Of a stretch of DNA of 64,000 bases, positions 26,438 to 35,079 are shown piece by piece. How positions within the stretch are numbered: the first letter of the stretch is position 1; each line of letters starts with the position of its first letter. The stretch is from positions 4,898,001 through 4,962,000 of the forward strand of contig OZ245780.1 in the NCBI GenBank assembly GCA_965227905.1. Direction: 5' to 3'. Position numbers and translations under genes: made by a program. The DNA is from CBDDHT01 sp965227905 (GTDB lineage Bacteria; Pseudomonadota; Alphaproteobacteria; Rhizobiales; Methyloligellaceae). The notes under the pieces were generated by a model that had not been told where the DNA came from, did no database searches, and worked only from the letters and a program-made list of their open reading frames with translations.

Positions 26438-26694
26438 TGTGACAATCCCTGATCAGTCGGATAGCAAGGGCAAGCGGCAAAGCCGGACGCGAGTTCTTTT
26501 GCCGCGCTCGACTCCAAAGCCGAGAAACGCCAATCTTACACCCAATCCTCCCTACAGCGCCCAGCAGACGGTATCTTTCGAGAGATCAGCACGCCCTGAG
26601 TGAGACGTAAAGCCAATGGCCAGTCGTTTGGACAGAATGCTTGTCAGAGCTGGCTAATCGCAATTGCGAATTCGATACGAGTAGATCACAGCCC

Positions 26695-27939
26695 ATGCGC
26701 TCAATTTCCAACATCCTGCCGATCGGACACACGCTGACGGACACACCGCGCCGCAAGACACTCAAATCTGTTTTTGCGACAATTGTGATTGCCCTGTCTA
26801 TTTACTCGGTTCTTATCGCACTGCTCGCGGACCGGTCACAGTTAGAGCGGCTCATAGGCTTCTGGGCGGTTGCAAACGCAGTCTTGAGCCTGTCCACGCT
26901 ACAGGTTTCCAAATCGCTGAATCTCGCCTTCGCCGTGGCAGTGGCATTGGGTTCGGCGACGCTCGCAGCGTTCTACTTCCTTCACGGAAATCGCGATGGC
27001 GACTTCTATTTCTTTCTCCTGATACCGACTGCCGCCGTTGTACTCCTCGGCCCTAAAGGTTCCCGTGTCTACTTCGCCCTCACGATTGGCCTTGCAGCGG
27101 CGATCCTCATCATCGATCCGATGCTGCCGAAACTGAAGCATGAATGGCATCTGTCACCCCTGAACCCTCAAGGCTGGTTGTTTCACGGGCAGGACAAGTA
27201 TCTCATGAGGAATATCGAGGCCGTCGCTTTCTTCATGGTCTCCTCTACAGCCTATTTTCTACTCTACGCCGCGGCCTCGGCATTGGATGACGCCAATCAG
27301 CGGGTCGAATCGCTCCTCCTCAATGTGCTCCCCCGGTCCGTGGCCGAACGCCTGATCGATGCGGATGAGAGAGGCAATCCGACATCAATTGTCGAGAGTT
27401 TCGATGAAGCGACAATCCTGTTTGCCGATATTGTCGGCTTCACGAAACTCTCCCACGATATGCCGCCCGGCGAGCTCATTCGGTTCCTCAACGACCTCTT
27501 CAGCGCCTTCGATGAATTGGCTGAGAAACACGGCGTCGAAAAAATCAAAACGATCGGCGATGCCTACATGGCGGTCAGCGGTCTGCCGGAACTCGACGAG
27601 CGGCATGCCGCGCGTATTGCCAACATGGCGCTCGACATCCTCGCGACGACGCAACGTTTCAGCAAAGAAACAGGCCGTCCCCTGGAAATTCGGATTGGTA
27701 TCAATTCGGGGCCTGTCATTGCCGGTGTCATCGGACGCCGGAAATTCATCTACGATCTGTGGGGCGATGCCGTGAACATGGCAAGCCGAATGGAGCGGCA
27801 CAGCGCCCCCAGCGTCATCCAGACAGGTGCTCGAACCTATGAGATCCTGAAGGATGAATTCTCCTTCGCATCGATTGGAAATGTCGATGTGAGGGGGCTT
27901 GGCACATTGGACACCTGGCAATTGCTGGCACGTCGGTGA
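26695..27939 (+). CDS. Membrane-bound class III adenylate/guanylate cyclase
   Basis: The 414-residue protein has about five or six hydrophobic segments over residues 25-205, an S-helix-like linker (DDANQRVESLLLNVLPRSVA), and a class III cyclase catalytic domain. Metal-binding aspartates are near residue 245 (LFADIVGFT) and 289 (KTIGDAYMA); the substrate Lys lies just before (EKIKTIGD). IYDLWGDAVNMASRME is the transition-state region. It resembles adenylyl cyclases. A cNMP-binding protein is encoded at 50.0 kb, but a link is speculative. The ATG at 26695 was chosen over a TTG at 26641; the ribosome site is weak. Confidence 0.88.
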   Translation: MRSISNILPIGHTLTDTPRRKTLKSVFATIVIALSIYSVLIALLADRSQLERLIGFWAVANAVLSLSTLQVSKSLNLAFAVAVALGSATLAAFYFLHGNRDGDFYFFLLIPTAAVVLLGPKGSRVYFALTIGLAAAILIIDPMLPKLKHEWHLSPLNPQGWLFHGQDKYLMRNIEAVAFFMVSSTAYFLLYAAASALDDANQRVESLLLNVLPRSVAERLIDADERGNPTSIVESFDEATILFADIVGFTKLSHDMPPGELIRFLNDLFSAFDELAEKHGVEKIKTIGDAYMAVSGLPELDERHAARIANMALDILATTQRFSKETGRPLEIRIGINSGPVIAGVIGRRKFIYDLWGDAVNMASRMERHSAPSVIQTGARTYEILKDEFSFASIGNVDVRGLGTLDTWQLLARR

Positions 27940-27994
27940 CGACGACACAGGGACAGTCTGAAGCAGATTGCCATGCCAATCTAGGAGAGAAGCG

Positions 27995-28630
27995 ATGGGC
28001 GAAGCCGCTTTCACGACATTCGTAGCCGCACTGTTTTCGATGATGAACCCGGTGGGGAATGTGGGGATCTTCGCCGGCATGACAGCAGACCGCGATGCAT
28101 CGGCGGTTAGACGGACGGCCTGGACCTGCGCCCTCGCCTGCGCCATCACACTTCTCATTGTCACCTGGACTGGTCGCCTGCTGCTCGACTTTTTCGGGAT
28201 CAATGTACATGAGCTAAGAGCAGCCGGCGGCGTTATCGTCCTCTTGATCGGCCTGCACATGCTGCAGAACAAGGGCGATCACAAACAGACCCAGCGCGAG
28301 GCGGACGATGCACAGACACGCGACTCCATCGCCATCGTTCCACTTGCCATACCGATTGTCGCCGGCCCCGGCACGATGGCAACCGTGCTCGTGGCCGCAG
28401 AGCGCCATTCAGGAATCATGGCCAAGGTCGACCTCTCGCTCGCCATAATCGCACTCTGCGCATTGACTGGACTGCTCTTCTCATTCTCCAAACCGATCGC
28501 CGAATGGCTGGGCGAGAGCGGGATGGCTGTCATCACCCGTGTGATGGGAATGGTTCTGGCAGCCATAGCCATGGGCATGTTGGCAGACGGCATCAAAGGG
28601 ATGATACCGGCACTCGCGGTGGCCGGATAA
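27995..28630 (+). CDS. MarC-family integral membrane protein
   Basis: The 211-residue protein has six hydrophobic segments and starts GEAAFTTFVAALFSMMNPVG. MNPVGN and the central AIVPLAIPIVAGPGTMATVL are family-defining. MarC proteins are membrane proteins of uncertain transport role (once linked to multiple antibiotic resistance). AGGAGA sits seven bases before the ATG. It follows the cyclase by 55 bp and may share its transcript. Confidence 0.9.
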   Translation: MGEAAFTTFVAALFSMMNPVGNVGIFAGMTADRDASAVRRTAWTCALACAITLLIVTWTGRLLLDFFGINVHELRAAGGVIVLLIGLHMLQNKGDHKQTQREADDAQTRDSIAIVPLAIPIVAGPGTMATVLVAAERHSGIMAKVDLSLAIIALCALTGLLFSFSKPIAEWLGESGMAVITRVMGMVLAAIAMGMLADGIKGMIPALAVAG

Positions 28631-28819
28631 CTGATCGTCTATACTTGGTTTAATCAGACACGAATCAACAAAGTGAGATGATTTGCCGCGCCAGAACTCT
28701 GATTCTGTTGCGCAAAAGCCACGAGCGGATGCAAATGTCGCCTGCATACATCCACTTTCGATTGCTCATTCATTTGGACGCTGCCTATCGTCAGTTGACT
28801 GACACTGGATCGATAAGAC

Positions 28820-29242
28820 ATGCAACGGCGACCGAAAAGTAGGATACGCGAGTTGGCCACACATATGGCCCTGCTCGGGATTCTGTTTCATTCGATCCTC
28901 ACTGCACTCCATGCCCCCGCTGCGTTTGCGGGTGCCGTTGGTCCGCAAGTCGATCCGGAAAGTGGATTGCTGACGGTCATCATCTGTACGTCGGAAGGTA
29001 TCAAACGCGTCGTATTGGGCGCTGACGGGCAGCCCGTTGAGCAGCACCAGCCTGGCAATACACTGCAGTTCTGCCAGCATTGCATTGCAGGATGCGGCGG
29101 ATGCTTCGCCATTTCATCGGCGGACCAGACGCTGCTCGCAACCGCTTACAGTCACGCTATCGAGCTGAAACGCGTCCTTGGACTTATCGCAGGCCGCACA
29201 GCCACGAGCGACCATAACCGCGACCCACCACACTCCGTCTGA
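28820..29242 (+). CDS. DUF2946 secreted/membrane-anchored protein
   Basis: The 140-residue protein has an N-terminal hydrophobic segment (MALLGILFHSILTALHAPAAF) followed by ICTSEGIKRVVLGADGQPVE and a cysteine cluster with CQHC and CGGC. This arrangement is typical of DUF2946, often found beside copper genes. The thiols probably bind metal in the periplasm (inference). First of three genes, with an outer-membrane protein and a PCu(A)C chaperone. Confidence 0.82.
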   Translation: MQRRPKSRIRELATHMALLGILFHSILTALHAPAAFAGAVGPQVDPESGLLTVIICTSEGIKRVVLGADGQPVEQHQPGNTLQFCQHCIAGCGGCFAISSADQTLLATAYSHAIELKRVLGLIAGRTATSDHNRDPPHSV

Positions 29243-29337
29243 GTTCCCAACACATCATCGTCCTCTCGCCGTTCCGGCCTCGCCGCAGCGAGATGGCTGG
29301 TGAATTGTTCGAGCACTTATTTGACGGAGAGATCTCC

Positions 29338-30510
29338 ATGTATTGCGATCGATTGATGTCGCAGGCGCCGCGCACCCTGGCAGCCTGCATGAGCCTGGCC
29401 TTGTGTCTTGGCGCACCTGCCGCCCTGGCCGACTCGCCTGTTCCGGCGAGCGGTGTCGAAATGCACTATAAGGACGGGAAGGTGCACCATGGTCCCCGCG
29501 CCGACGGTCATGCACCGATCGGTGTCATGGGCGACCATCGTCACCACAAGGGCGATGTGATGCTGTCCTTCCGTTACATGCGCATGTGGATGGAAGGCAA
29601 CCAGATCGGTGAAAACGACGTCTCACCGGAAACCATCGTGACGACGGTTCCGAACCGCTTTTTCGGTACGCCCGGCCAACCGCCCACGCTGCGCGTCGTT
29701 CCCACGCAGATGTCCATGGACATGTTCATGTTCGGCGCCATGTACGGCGTGTCGGATCGCGTTACCTTGATGGGCATGGTGCCTTACATCGTCAAAGAGA
29801 TGGACCACATCACCTTCGCCGGTGCTGCTGGAACGACCAGACTTGGTACATTCACCACCAAATCCGAAGGGATCGGCGACCTGTCCGGTACGGCAATCAT
29901 CGGCCTCTATGATCAAAAAACACCGACGACCGAACGCCATCTCAATCTGCTGCTCGGCATGAGTGCCCCTACCGGATCGATCGAAAAGCAGGACATCGTC
30001 CTTGCGCCGAATGGTGCGAGACCGAATCTTCGATTGCCGTATGCCATGCAGATCGGTTCCGGCACCTGGGACTTCAAACCTGGGATCACCTACACGGACC
30101 GGCGCGGCAACTTCTCCTGGGGGAGCCAATACAAGGCAACGATTCGTCTCGGCGAAAATGACGAAGGTTATGCCCATGGCGACATACACGAGACGACCAG
30201 CTGGATGCAGTATCAATGGCGACAGGGCTTGAGCACCTCTTTGCGCGTCGCCGGACGCACACAGGGATCGATCGAAGGTATCGACACTCAGATCGTCGCA
30301 CCGGTGCAAACCGCGGATCCGAACAATTTTGGCGGCGAACGTGTGGACATTCTTGTCGGCATGAATCTGGTTGGCCAGAAGGGTGATCTTTGCGGGCATC
30401 GTGCCGCCATCGAATTTGGCGTTCCCGTCTATCAGAACCTGAACGGTCCGCAGATGGAAACGGACTGGACCCTGACCGTCGGCTGGCAGAAAGCCATCGG
30501 CGACTGCTAA
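29338..30510 (+). CDS. Met/His-rich outer-membrane beta-barrel protein, copper-associated
   Basis: The 390-residue protein starts at the ATG at 29338 (GGAGAG, eight bases). A signal peptide ends at about residue 32 (ALADSP). The mature N terminus is rich in His and Met (VMGDHRHHKGDVMLSFRYMR, then PTQMSMDMFMFGAMYG), suggesting Cu(I) contact. The remainder has regularly alternating amphipathic strands and aromatic turns typical of an outer-membrane barrel. Homologues are usually called transporter or, wrongly, alpha-amylase. The flanking DUF2946 and PCu(A)C genes support a copper role. Confidence 0.75.
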   Translation: MYCDRLMSQAPRTLAACMSLALCLGAPAALADSPVPASGVEMHYKDGKVHHGPRADGHAPIGVMGDHRHHKGDVMLSFRYMRMWMEGNQIGENDVSPETIVTTVPNRFFGTPGQPPTLRVVPTQMSMDMFMFGAMYGVSDRVTLMGMVPYIVKEMDHITFAGAAGTTRLGTFTTKSEGIGDLSGTAIIGLYDQKTPTTERHLNLLLGMSAPTGSIEKQDIVLAPNGARPNLRLPYAMQIGSGTWDFKPGITYTDRRGNFSWGSQYKATIRLGENDEGYAHGDIHETTSWMQYQWRQGLSTSLRVAGRTQGSIEGIDTQIVAPVQTADPNNFGGERVDILVGMNLVGQKGDLCGHRAAIEFGVPVYQNLNGPQMETDWTLTVGWQKAIGDC

Positions 30511-30620
30511 GGTTACGCATTCGTTTGGCGATGCTGACCGATACGAGATCAGCCAGCCATCATCCGATGGCAGGTTGATTTCGCGGTCATCCGCCTTTCT
30601 TCGCAAAAGAGGAACATTTT

Positions 30621-31133
30621 ATGAGATCACCGACACGGCGCGGCGCGCTCAAGACAATCGGCACTCTTGCTCTGACCGCTCTCATTGTCGCAATTATCAC
30701 CCCACGACCGTCTCTTGCCGACGATCAGCACAAGATCAGCATCACCGATGCATGGGCCAGAGTGACCTTGGGCAACATCGCCAATAGCGCGGCCTACTTC
30801 TCGATCGACAATGGCGGCAAGAGTGATGATCGTTTGGTCGATGCGCGTGGCGATATCAGCGACAAGATCGAGCTTCACACCCACATTCGGGAAGGCGATG
30901 TCATGCGGATGCGCCGACTTGATACAGGCGTTGCCGTACCCGCAGGCAAATCGGTTGCCTTCGCACCCGGAGGGCATCATGTCATGCTGATCGGTGTAAA
31001 ATCACCGCTGAAAGAAGGCAATACGATCGCCCTGACGCTTGTGTTCGAAAAAGCCGGCACAATCGTCGTCGATGTTCCGGTCAAGCGATCCGTGCCGAGC
31101 GGCCACTCGGACCACAAGCATCACAAGCACTAA
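30621..31133 (+). CDS. Periplasmic copper chaperone PCu(A)C
   Basis: The 170-residue secreted protein has a signal peptide (about residues 1-34). The Cu(I) ligands characteristic of PCu(A)C are in place: His/Met in ELHTHIREGDVMRM and the later HHVMLIG. A His-rich tail (SGHSDHKHHKH) could add metal capture. Members deliver copper to the CuA site of cytochrome c oxidase. AGGA precedes the ATG. Third gene of the copper trio. Confidence 0.92.
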   Translation: MRSPTRRGALKTIGTLALTALIVAIITPRPSLADDQHKISITDAWARVTLGNIANSAAYFSIDNGGKSDDRLVDARGDISDKIELHTHIREGDVMRMRRLDTGVAVPAGKSVAFAPGGHHVMLIGVKSPLKEGNTIALTLVFEKAGTIVVDVPVKRSVPSGHSDHKHHKH

Positions 31134-31200
31134 AGCAATTCGTGTCTACCTGGACACCCCTTGCCCACGTGGCTCGGAGTCGATGAAGAACAGATTGAAC

Positions 31201-31243
31201 TAGAGCGCTTTCAGAGAATACGGAATCATTTGAAAGCGCTCTA
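31201..31243. terminator. Bidirectional 13-bp hairpin between convergent genes
   Basis: TAGAGCGCTTTCA (31201-31213) and TGAAAGCGCTCTA (31231-31243) form a perfect inverted repeat with a 17-nt loop. Its right arm overlaps the stop codon of the minus-strand DUF6356 gene. Hairpins with this AGAGCGCTTT arm are widespread in alphaproteobacterial intergenic regions (recollection). Confidence 0.65.
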
Positions 31244-31441
31244 GCGGTTGTGTGTCCTCTCGTAGAGGTCTGCCACGGCGCGGCTTGCCGTCTTCTCGAA
31301 ACAGCATGGCAGAATCGCATGGACCAGCGCGACAAGGGCCGCTCCCATCAGTTTGAACGAAAACCGCGATGCGAAGAGCAAGTGCTCGAAATAGGTTTCA
31401 TCGACGGATCGCGGGTGATCAAGAAAGATACGTGAAATCAT
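31241..31441 (-). CDS. DUF6356 small membrane-associated protein
   Basis: The 66-residue protein starts MISRIFLDHPRSVDETYFEH, the family-specific opening, followed by an amphipathic or membrane helix (MGAALVALVHAILPCCFEKT). The ATG is preceded by GGAGG at nine bases. DUF6356 has no assigned function. It is divergent from the Lrp-type regulator. Confidence 0.8.
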   Translation of the reverse strand: MISRIFLDHPRSVDETYFEHLLFASRFSFKLMGAALVALVHAILPCCFEKTASRAVADLYERTHNR

Positions 31442-31557
31442 AATGGTCTTCCTCCGGCGTTTATCCGCCTACTTCTTGCACGATATTCGCCGGAATAAGT
31501 CCCAAATATCATCATAATTCACGCTCACCATGAGAAAATATCCCATGGAGGCCCATG

Positions 31558-32025
31558 ATGAGTTTGGACGATATCGATCGCCACCTGTTGGCGGAGCTGC
31601 AACGCGATGCAAGCCGAAGCGTTGAAGAACTTGGTGAGTGCATCGGCCTTTCGCGCAATGCCTGCTGGAACCGGATGCGAAAACTAGAGGAAGCAGGCGT
31701 GATCAAGGCACGGGTTGCGCTGGTCGACCCTGAGCTGATCAATCTCGGTCTGAGCGTTTTTATCGCCATCCGGACGAATGACCACGATCCGAAATGGTTG
31801 GAGACCTTTGCCCGCGAGACACGAACAATGCCAGAGATCCTTGGCGTGTATCGTACATCCGGCGATCTGGATTATCTGATCCGGGCACGGGTTCCCGATG
31901 TGAGAGCATATGATGCCCTCTATCAACGTCTCATTCGGAAAGTCCCGCTAGCGGACGTCTCCGCAAGCTTCGTAATGCAGGAGATCAAAGAGACAACGGC
32001 GCTGCCGCTCAACTATGCCCATTGA
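31558..32025 (+). CDS. Lrp/AsnC-family transcriptional regulator
   Basis: The 155-residue protein has an N-terminal HTH (SVEELGECIGLSRNACWNRM, about residues 21-40) and a C-terminal RAM effector domain (about 70-145, VYRTSGDLDYLIRARVPDVR). GGAGG lies six bases from the second of two adjacent ATGs, so 31558 was chosen over 31555. The following lyase gene is on the opposite strand, convergent. Probably responds to an amino acid; target unknown. Confidence 0.92.
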   Translation: MSLDDIDRHLLAELQRDASRSVEELGECIGLSRNACWNRMRKLEEAGVIKARVALVDPELINLGLSVFIAIRTNDHDPKWLETFARETRTMPEILGVYRTSGDLDYLIRARVPDVRAYDALYQRLIRKVPLADVSASFVMQEIKETTALPLNYAH

Positions 32026-32039
32026 AGGAGTGCGTCCGC

Positions 32040-33383
32040 TCACACCTCTTTTATGACGCGATCCACGAAGTAGGCTGCTTGCCCGGTGTAGCCCGCTGGG
32101 TCGAGGATGGCATCGAGATCCGTTTCAGTCAGCTTGTCCACGATGTCCGGATTGGCTAGCAAGGCGGTCCGCATATCTGCGCCGCCATCCACGGCATTGC
32201 GGCAGGCGTCATACACGACATCATGTGCCCGTTGGCGACCAATGACATCCGCAAGTTTCATCATCACGGCTTCGGAGAGCATCTGTCCTGCGGTAACATT
32301 CAGATTGCGGCGCATATTGTCCGACTTGACCGACAGATTGCCGGTGACAAAGACGGTCTTACGAACCGCGGCATGAGTCAGCGCCGCCAGACGCGCCACA
32401 TATTCACGCTCGACCTGGAGACCGATCTTGTCGCGCTCATGTTCGGCCATGATATTGGCGAATGCGGCATTGAGTGTGCCGGCAGCACTGCGAGCCAAGG
32501 CAACGATGGACTCACAAACTGCCGGGTTTCGCTTATGCGGCATTGTCGAGGATCCCACTTTGCCAGCAGGCATAGGTTCCTCCACTTCGGCGAGTTCCGA
32601 CTGCTGAAGCAGATAGAGCTCCTGCGCGATCTTGCCCATCGTTCCGGCAATCATGACAGTAACGGATGCATATTCGGCCATCGTGTCGCGGGCCGCATGC
32701 CAGCTGATTTCGGGAACAGCCAGACCAAGTCGCGCCATAAGCCGGTTCTGGACGTCGGGTCCGTGTTCACCAAGGGCCGCCATCGTGCCAACTGCGCCTG
32801 AGAACTGCCCGATAAACAGGCGCGCGGCACACTCGCTCATTCGCGTGCGATGACGGCGGACTTCGGCAACCCAGACGGCTACCTTGTAGCCAAACGTCAC
32901 TGGCTGCGCCTGCTGGCCATGCGTTCGGCCCGCCATCGGCGTATCCCTATGGGCACGCGCAAGCTGAATCAGATTGCTTTCCAAGAGGTCGAGTTCTTCA
33001 CCGATATAGTTCCAGGCTTCTCTGATCTGCAGGATTTGCCCCGTATCCATGATATCCTGAGTCGTCGCACCCCAATGGACATACTGACCGGCGTTCCCCG
33101 CACATTTGGCGGCCATCGCCCGCACGAGAGGAACAATGGGGTGTGCGGTTCGGTCCATTTCGCGCTTCATCTCGTCGAGATCGTATTGGGAGGCATCGCC
33201 ATGACGCGCTATCTCTTCCGCTGCCTCCTTGGGGATCAAGCCCAATTCTGCCTCGGCGTGCGCCAACGCGACTTCCACATCGAGCCATCGTTGCACCGTT
33301 GTGCGATCGCCAAAAACGCGCCGCAACTCTTCCGTTCCAAACTGATCGCGGAACAGCGTACTATCTCCGACATACATGCTCAC
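32040..33383 (-). CDS. Fumarase/aspartase-superfamily lyase (adenylosuccinate lyase-like)
   Basis: The 447-residue enzyme carries the superfamily signature GSSTMPHKRNP (about residues 282-292), with HWGATTQDIMDTG and TPMAGRTHGQQAQPVTFG as the other two conserved regions. Length and motifs fit the adenylosuccinate lyase/3-carboxy-cis,cis-muconate cycloisomerase branch. With no pcaGH or purine neighbours the exact substrate is open. The GTG at 33383 has GGAG six bases upstream; the ATG two codons in is less well spaced. Confidence 0.88.
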   Translation of the reverse strand: MSMYVGDSTLFRDQFGTEELRRVFGDRTTVQRWLDVEVALAHAEAELGLIPKEAAEEIARHGDASQYDLDEMKREMDRTAHPIVPLVRAMAAKCAGNAGQYVHWGATTQDIMDTGQILQIREAWNYIGEELDLLESNLIQLARAHRDTPMAGRTHGQQAQPVTFGYKVAVWVAEVRRHRTRMSECAARLFIGQFSGAVGTMAALGEHGPDVQNRLMARLGLAVPEISWHAARDTMAEYASVTVMIAGTMGKIAQELYLLQQSELAEVEEPMPAGKVGSSTMPHKRNPAVCESIVALARSAAGTLNAAFANIMAEHERDKIGLQVEREYVARLAALTHAAVRKTVFVTGNLSVKSDNMRRNLNVTAGQMLSEAVMMKLADVIGRQRAHDVVYDACRNAVDGGADMRTALLANPDIVDKLTETDLDAILDPAGYTGQAAYFVDRVIKEV

Positions 33384-33486
33384 GTCTCACTCCAGGGCTG
33401 CGCACTATTGTTCTGTCTTTCGAGAAACTAACGTGACGCCGTCTTTACACACGGGCAATCCGGAATAATGAAGAACGGCCTCTAAA

Positions 33487-33996
33487 ATGACGGAAGCCTT
33501 CCACGACGCCATCTCCGAACTTCGTCGGCGCGAGCTCACCTGCTTCATCGGCCCCCGCCCCGGCAAGAAGTCGCTTGCCCGTCTGGCCGACTTGCAGCTG
33601 ACCCATTGCTGCACGCTACTCAGCGAACGAGAAGGGGCGCGGGCCGTCAAACCTCTATGCGACAAAATCGGAGTCATCTGGGTGTGGTTGCCCATCGAAG
33701 GCGGCAAACCAGACACCCTGCGCGGCACGAATCTGAGCGAACGAGTCGAAACACTCGTCAACGCAATCGCTGATGAGCCTGAACCGCGCCTCTATCTCCA
33801 CTGCTCCGCAGGGATACACCGAACCGGTTTCTTCTTTTATCTGCTCAGACGTTTGGCTGGGAAAGCCCGCGAGGAGGCAGTTGCGGAATTGGAGAAATTG
33901 CGTGCCGTAACAGCAGAACAAGTCGGCACCACGCGGATCGACCTCGCGGACGATCTCTTGATGGAACTGATGTCGAAAAGGGACAGCGTGGCTTAG
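33487..33996 (+). CDS. Dual-specificity/tyrosine protein phosphatase family protein
   Basis: The 169-residue protein has the PTP loop HCSAGIHRTG with catalytic Cys106 and Arg112 (CX5R), preceded by the general-acid region VWLPIEGGKP. No signal peptide. Short single-domain bacterial phosphatases of this kind act on phosphotyrosine/phosphoserine or phosphoinositide-like substrates; none is evident here. Divergent from the lyase. Confidence 0.88.
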   Translation: MTEAFHDAISELRRRELTCFIGPRPGKKSLARLADLQLTHCCTLLSEREGARAVKPLCDKIGVIWVWLPIEGGKPDTLRGTNLSERVETLVNAIADEPEPRLYLHCSAGIHRTGFFFYLLRRLAGKAREEAVAELEKLRAVTAEQVGTTRIDLADDLLMELMSKRDSVA

Positions 33997-34053
33997 CAGA
34001 ACGGTGTCGTTACCGCTTCGATGCGACTCGCATTGTTTGGAATTCAGAATCCC

Positions 34054-34608
34054 TCAAACAGGCTGGCTGATCGCTTCGATGCGCCCAACGAGAGTGTCTC
34101 TGCGCTGCCTTGACTGATTCCCATATCCACGCGCAGCTTCTTCTTCGGCATGTCTGGCACGCTCATGCGCGCGAAATTCGAATGATGCCGGAACAGCCAC
34201 GGCGGCCATCGTTGCCGAATCGCGTTTTGCATTGGTCCGCAGCCGGCTGCGCCGCGCCGGCCTTGTCTGCGTTCGCTGATACGCTGGCTCTTGATCGGCA
34301 TAGGGATCGGTGGGCTCAACTGGACGCGGAACGTCGCGTTCGCAAGCCTGCGGAACCGGAACAGGGTTTGAGATGGGTTGCGAAGGTGCCGCTTTTTTCT
34401 GCGGTTCGCAAGGAGGAACGGGCGGCGTAAACAGCCCTTCGACCTCGTGGGCCAATGTCCAATCGGAAAAGCCTGGGCGCCAAACAAGAGCATCGGGGCC
34501 TAAACTGTCCATCTCGACCTGATAGAGCAGTTCATGAACCGACACGGGACCTTGGGTCCGGCCGCCATCGAATATGTACCACGCTTGACGAATCACCAGC
34601 CTACTCAC
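34054..34608 (-). CDS. GYF_2/DUF4339 domain protein
   Basis: The 184-residue protein has an N-terminal GYF_2 domain (WYIFDGGRTQGPVSVHELLY to ALVWRPGFSDWTLAHEV, about residues 10-55) with the usual Trp/Pro contacts, then a Pro-rich and Arg-rich low-complexity tail. GYF domains bind proline-rich peptides. No membrane segment. The GTG at 34608 is the probable start; a second GTG four codons in is equally possible. Confidence 0.78.
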   Translation of the reverse strand: MSRLVIRQAWYIFDGGRTQGPVSVHELLYQVEMDSLGPDALVWRPGFSDWTLAHEVEGLFTPPVPPCEPQKKAAPSQPISNPVPVPQACERDVPRPVEPTDPYADQEPAYQRTQTRPARRSRLRTNAKRDSATMAAVAVPASFEFRAHERARHAEEEAARGYGNQSRQRRDTLVGRIEAISQPV

Positions 34609-34932
34609 TCATTACTAGATAGCGACTGATCTGCTGGATCGATCGGACCCGGCAAATCTCGTTCTTGCGTCATCGGGAGCATCAGCCGACAGGATTCCAA
34701 GCGTCAGATATCTACGCATCTGGCGCCGATCAGCCCTGCCGAGGCTGTCGCGACCGTGTCTTTAGTGTGAGTGGCGCCACGGCCAGTTGCAACAAAAGCT
34801 CGCAATTCGACCTCACAAATTTCTCACACTGTGACAAAAGAGGCACAAATCGACAAAGACGCCGCTGGATTGCAATGGAAGCCTATAGGCATAAGACCTT
34901 TTCTTCATTCAACGGCTGTTCCAGGTGATTGA
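34609..34932. other. Intergenic region upstream of the aconitase X genes
   Basis: No credible gene in 324 bp; the one open frame of 87 codons (34665-34928) has no ribosome site. The stretch TCACAAATTTCTCACACTGT near 34820 is AT-rich and may be promoter DNA. Confidence 0.5.
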
Positions 34933-35079
34933 ATGACTAAAATCAACGTCTGTTGCGACGATTGCGCCAATTCTGTCGCTTTCCCCTTGTCCTGCCGCAC
35001 AGGTTGGTGTGGGTTATGTGCAACATCCAGATTTATCGATCCACCCGTCCCAAGAGGAGTACAGCGTGAAGCTGAATGA
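34933..35079 (+). CDS. Possible 48-residue seven-cysteine leader peptide
   Basis: ATG ACT AAA opens a 48-codon frame ending TGA 14 bases inside the aconitase X gene. It encodes MTKINVCCDDCANSV, then FPLSCRTGWCGLC, with seven cysteines in 24 residues, like a tiny zinc or Fe-S knuckle. AGGTGAT stands just upstream of the ATG. The overlap with the GTG start of the next gene would allow translational coupling. No family is recognised; it may be chance. Confidence 0.35.
   Translation: MTKINVCCDDCANSVAFPLSCRTGWCGLCATSRFIDPPVPRGVQREAE

Noticed and set aside
31201..31243. Part of the 78-bp palindromic repeat family
   Set aside because: Arms are unrelated in sequence to the elements at 36740 and 46548.
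34665..34928. 87-codon plus-strand frame before the aconitase X genes
   Set aside because: No ribosome site; composition is not coding-like.
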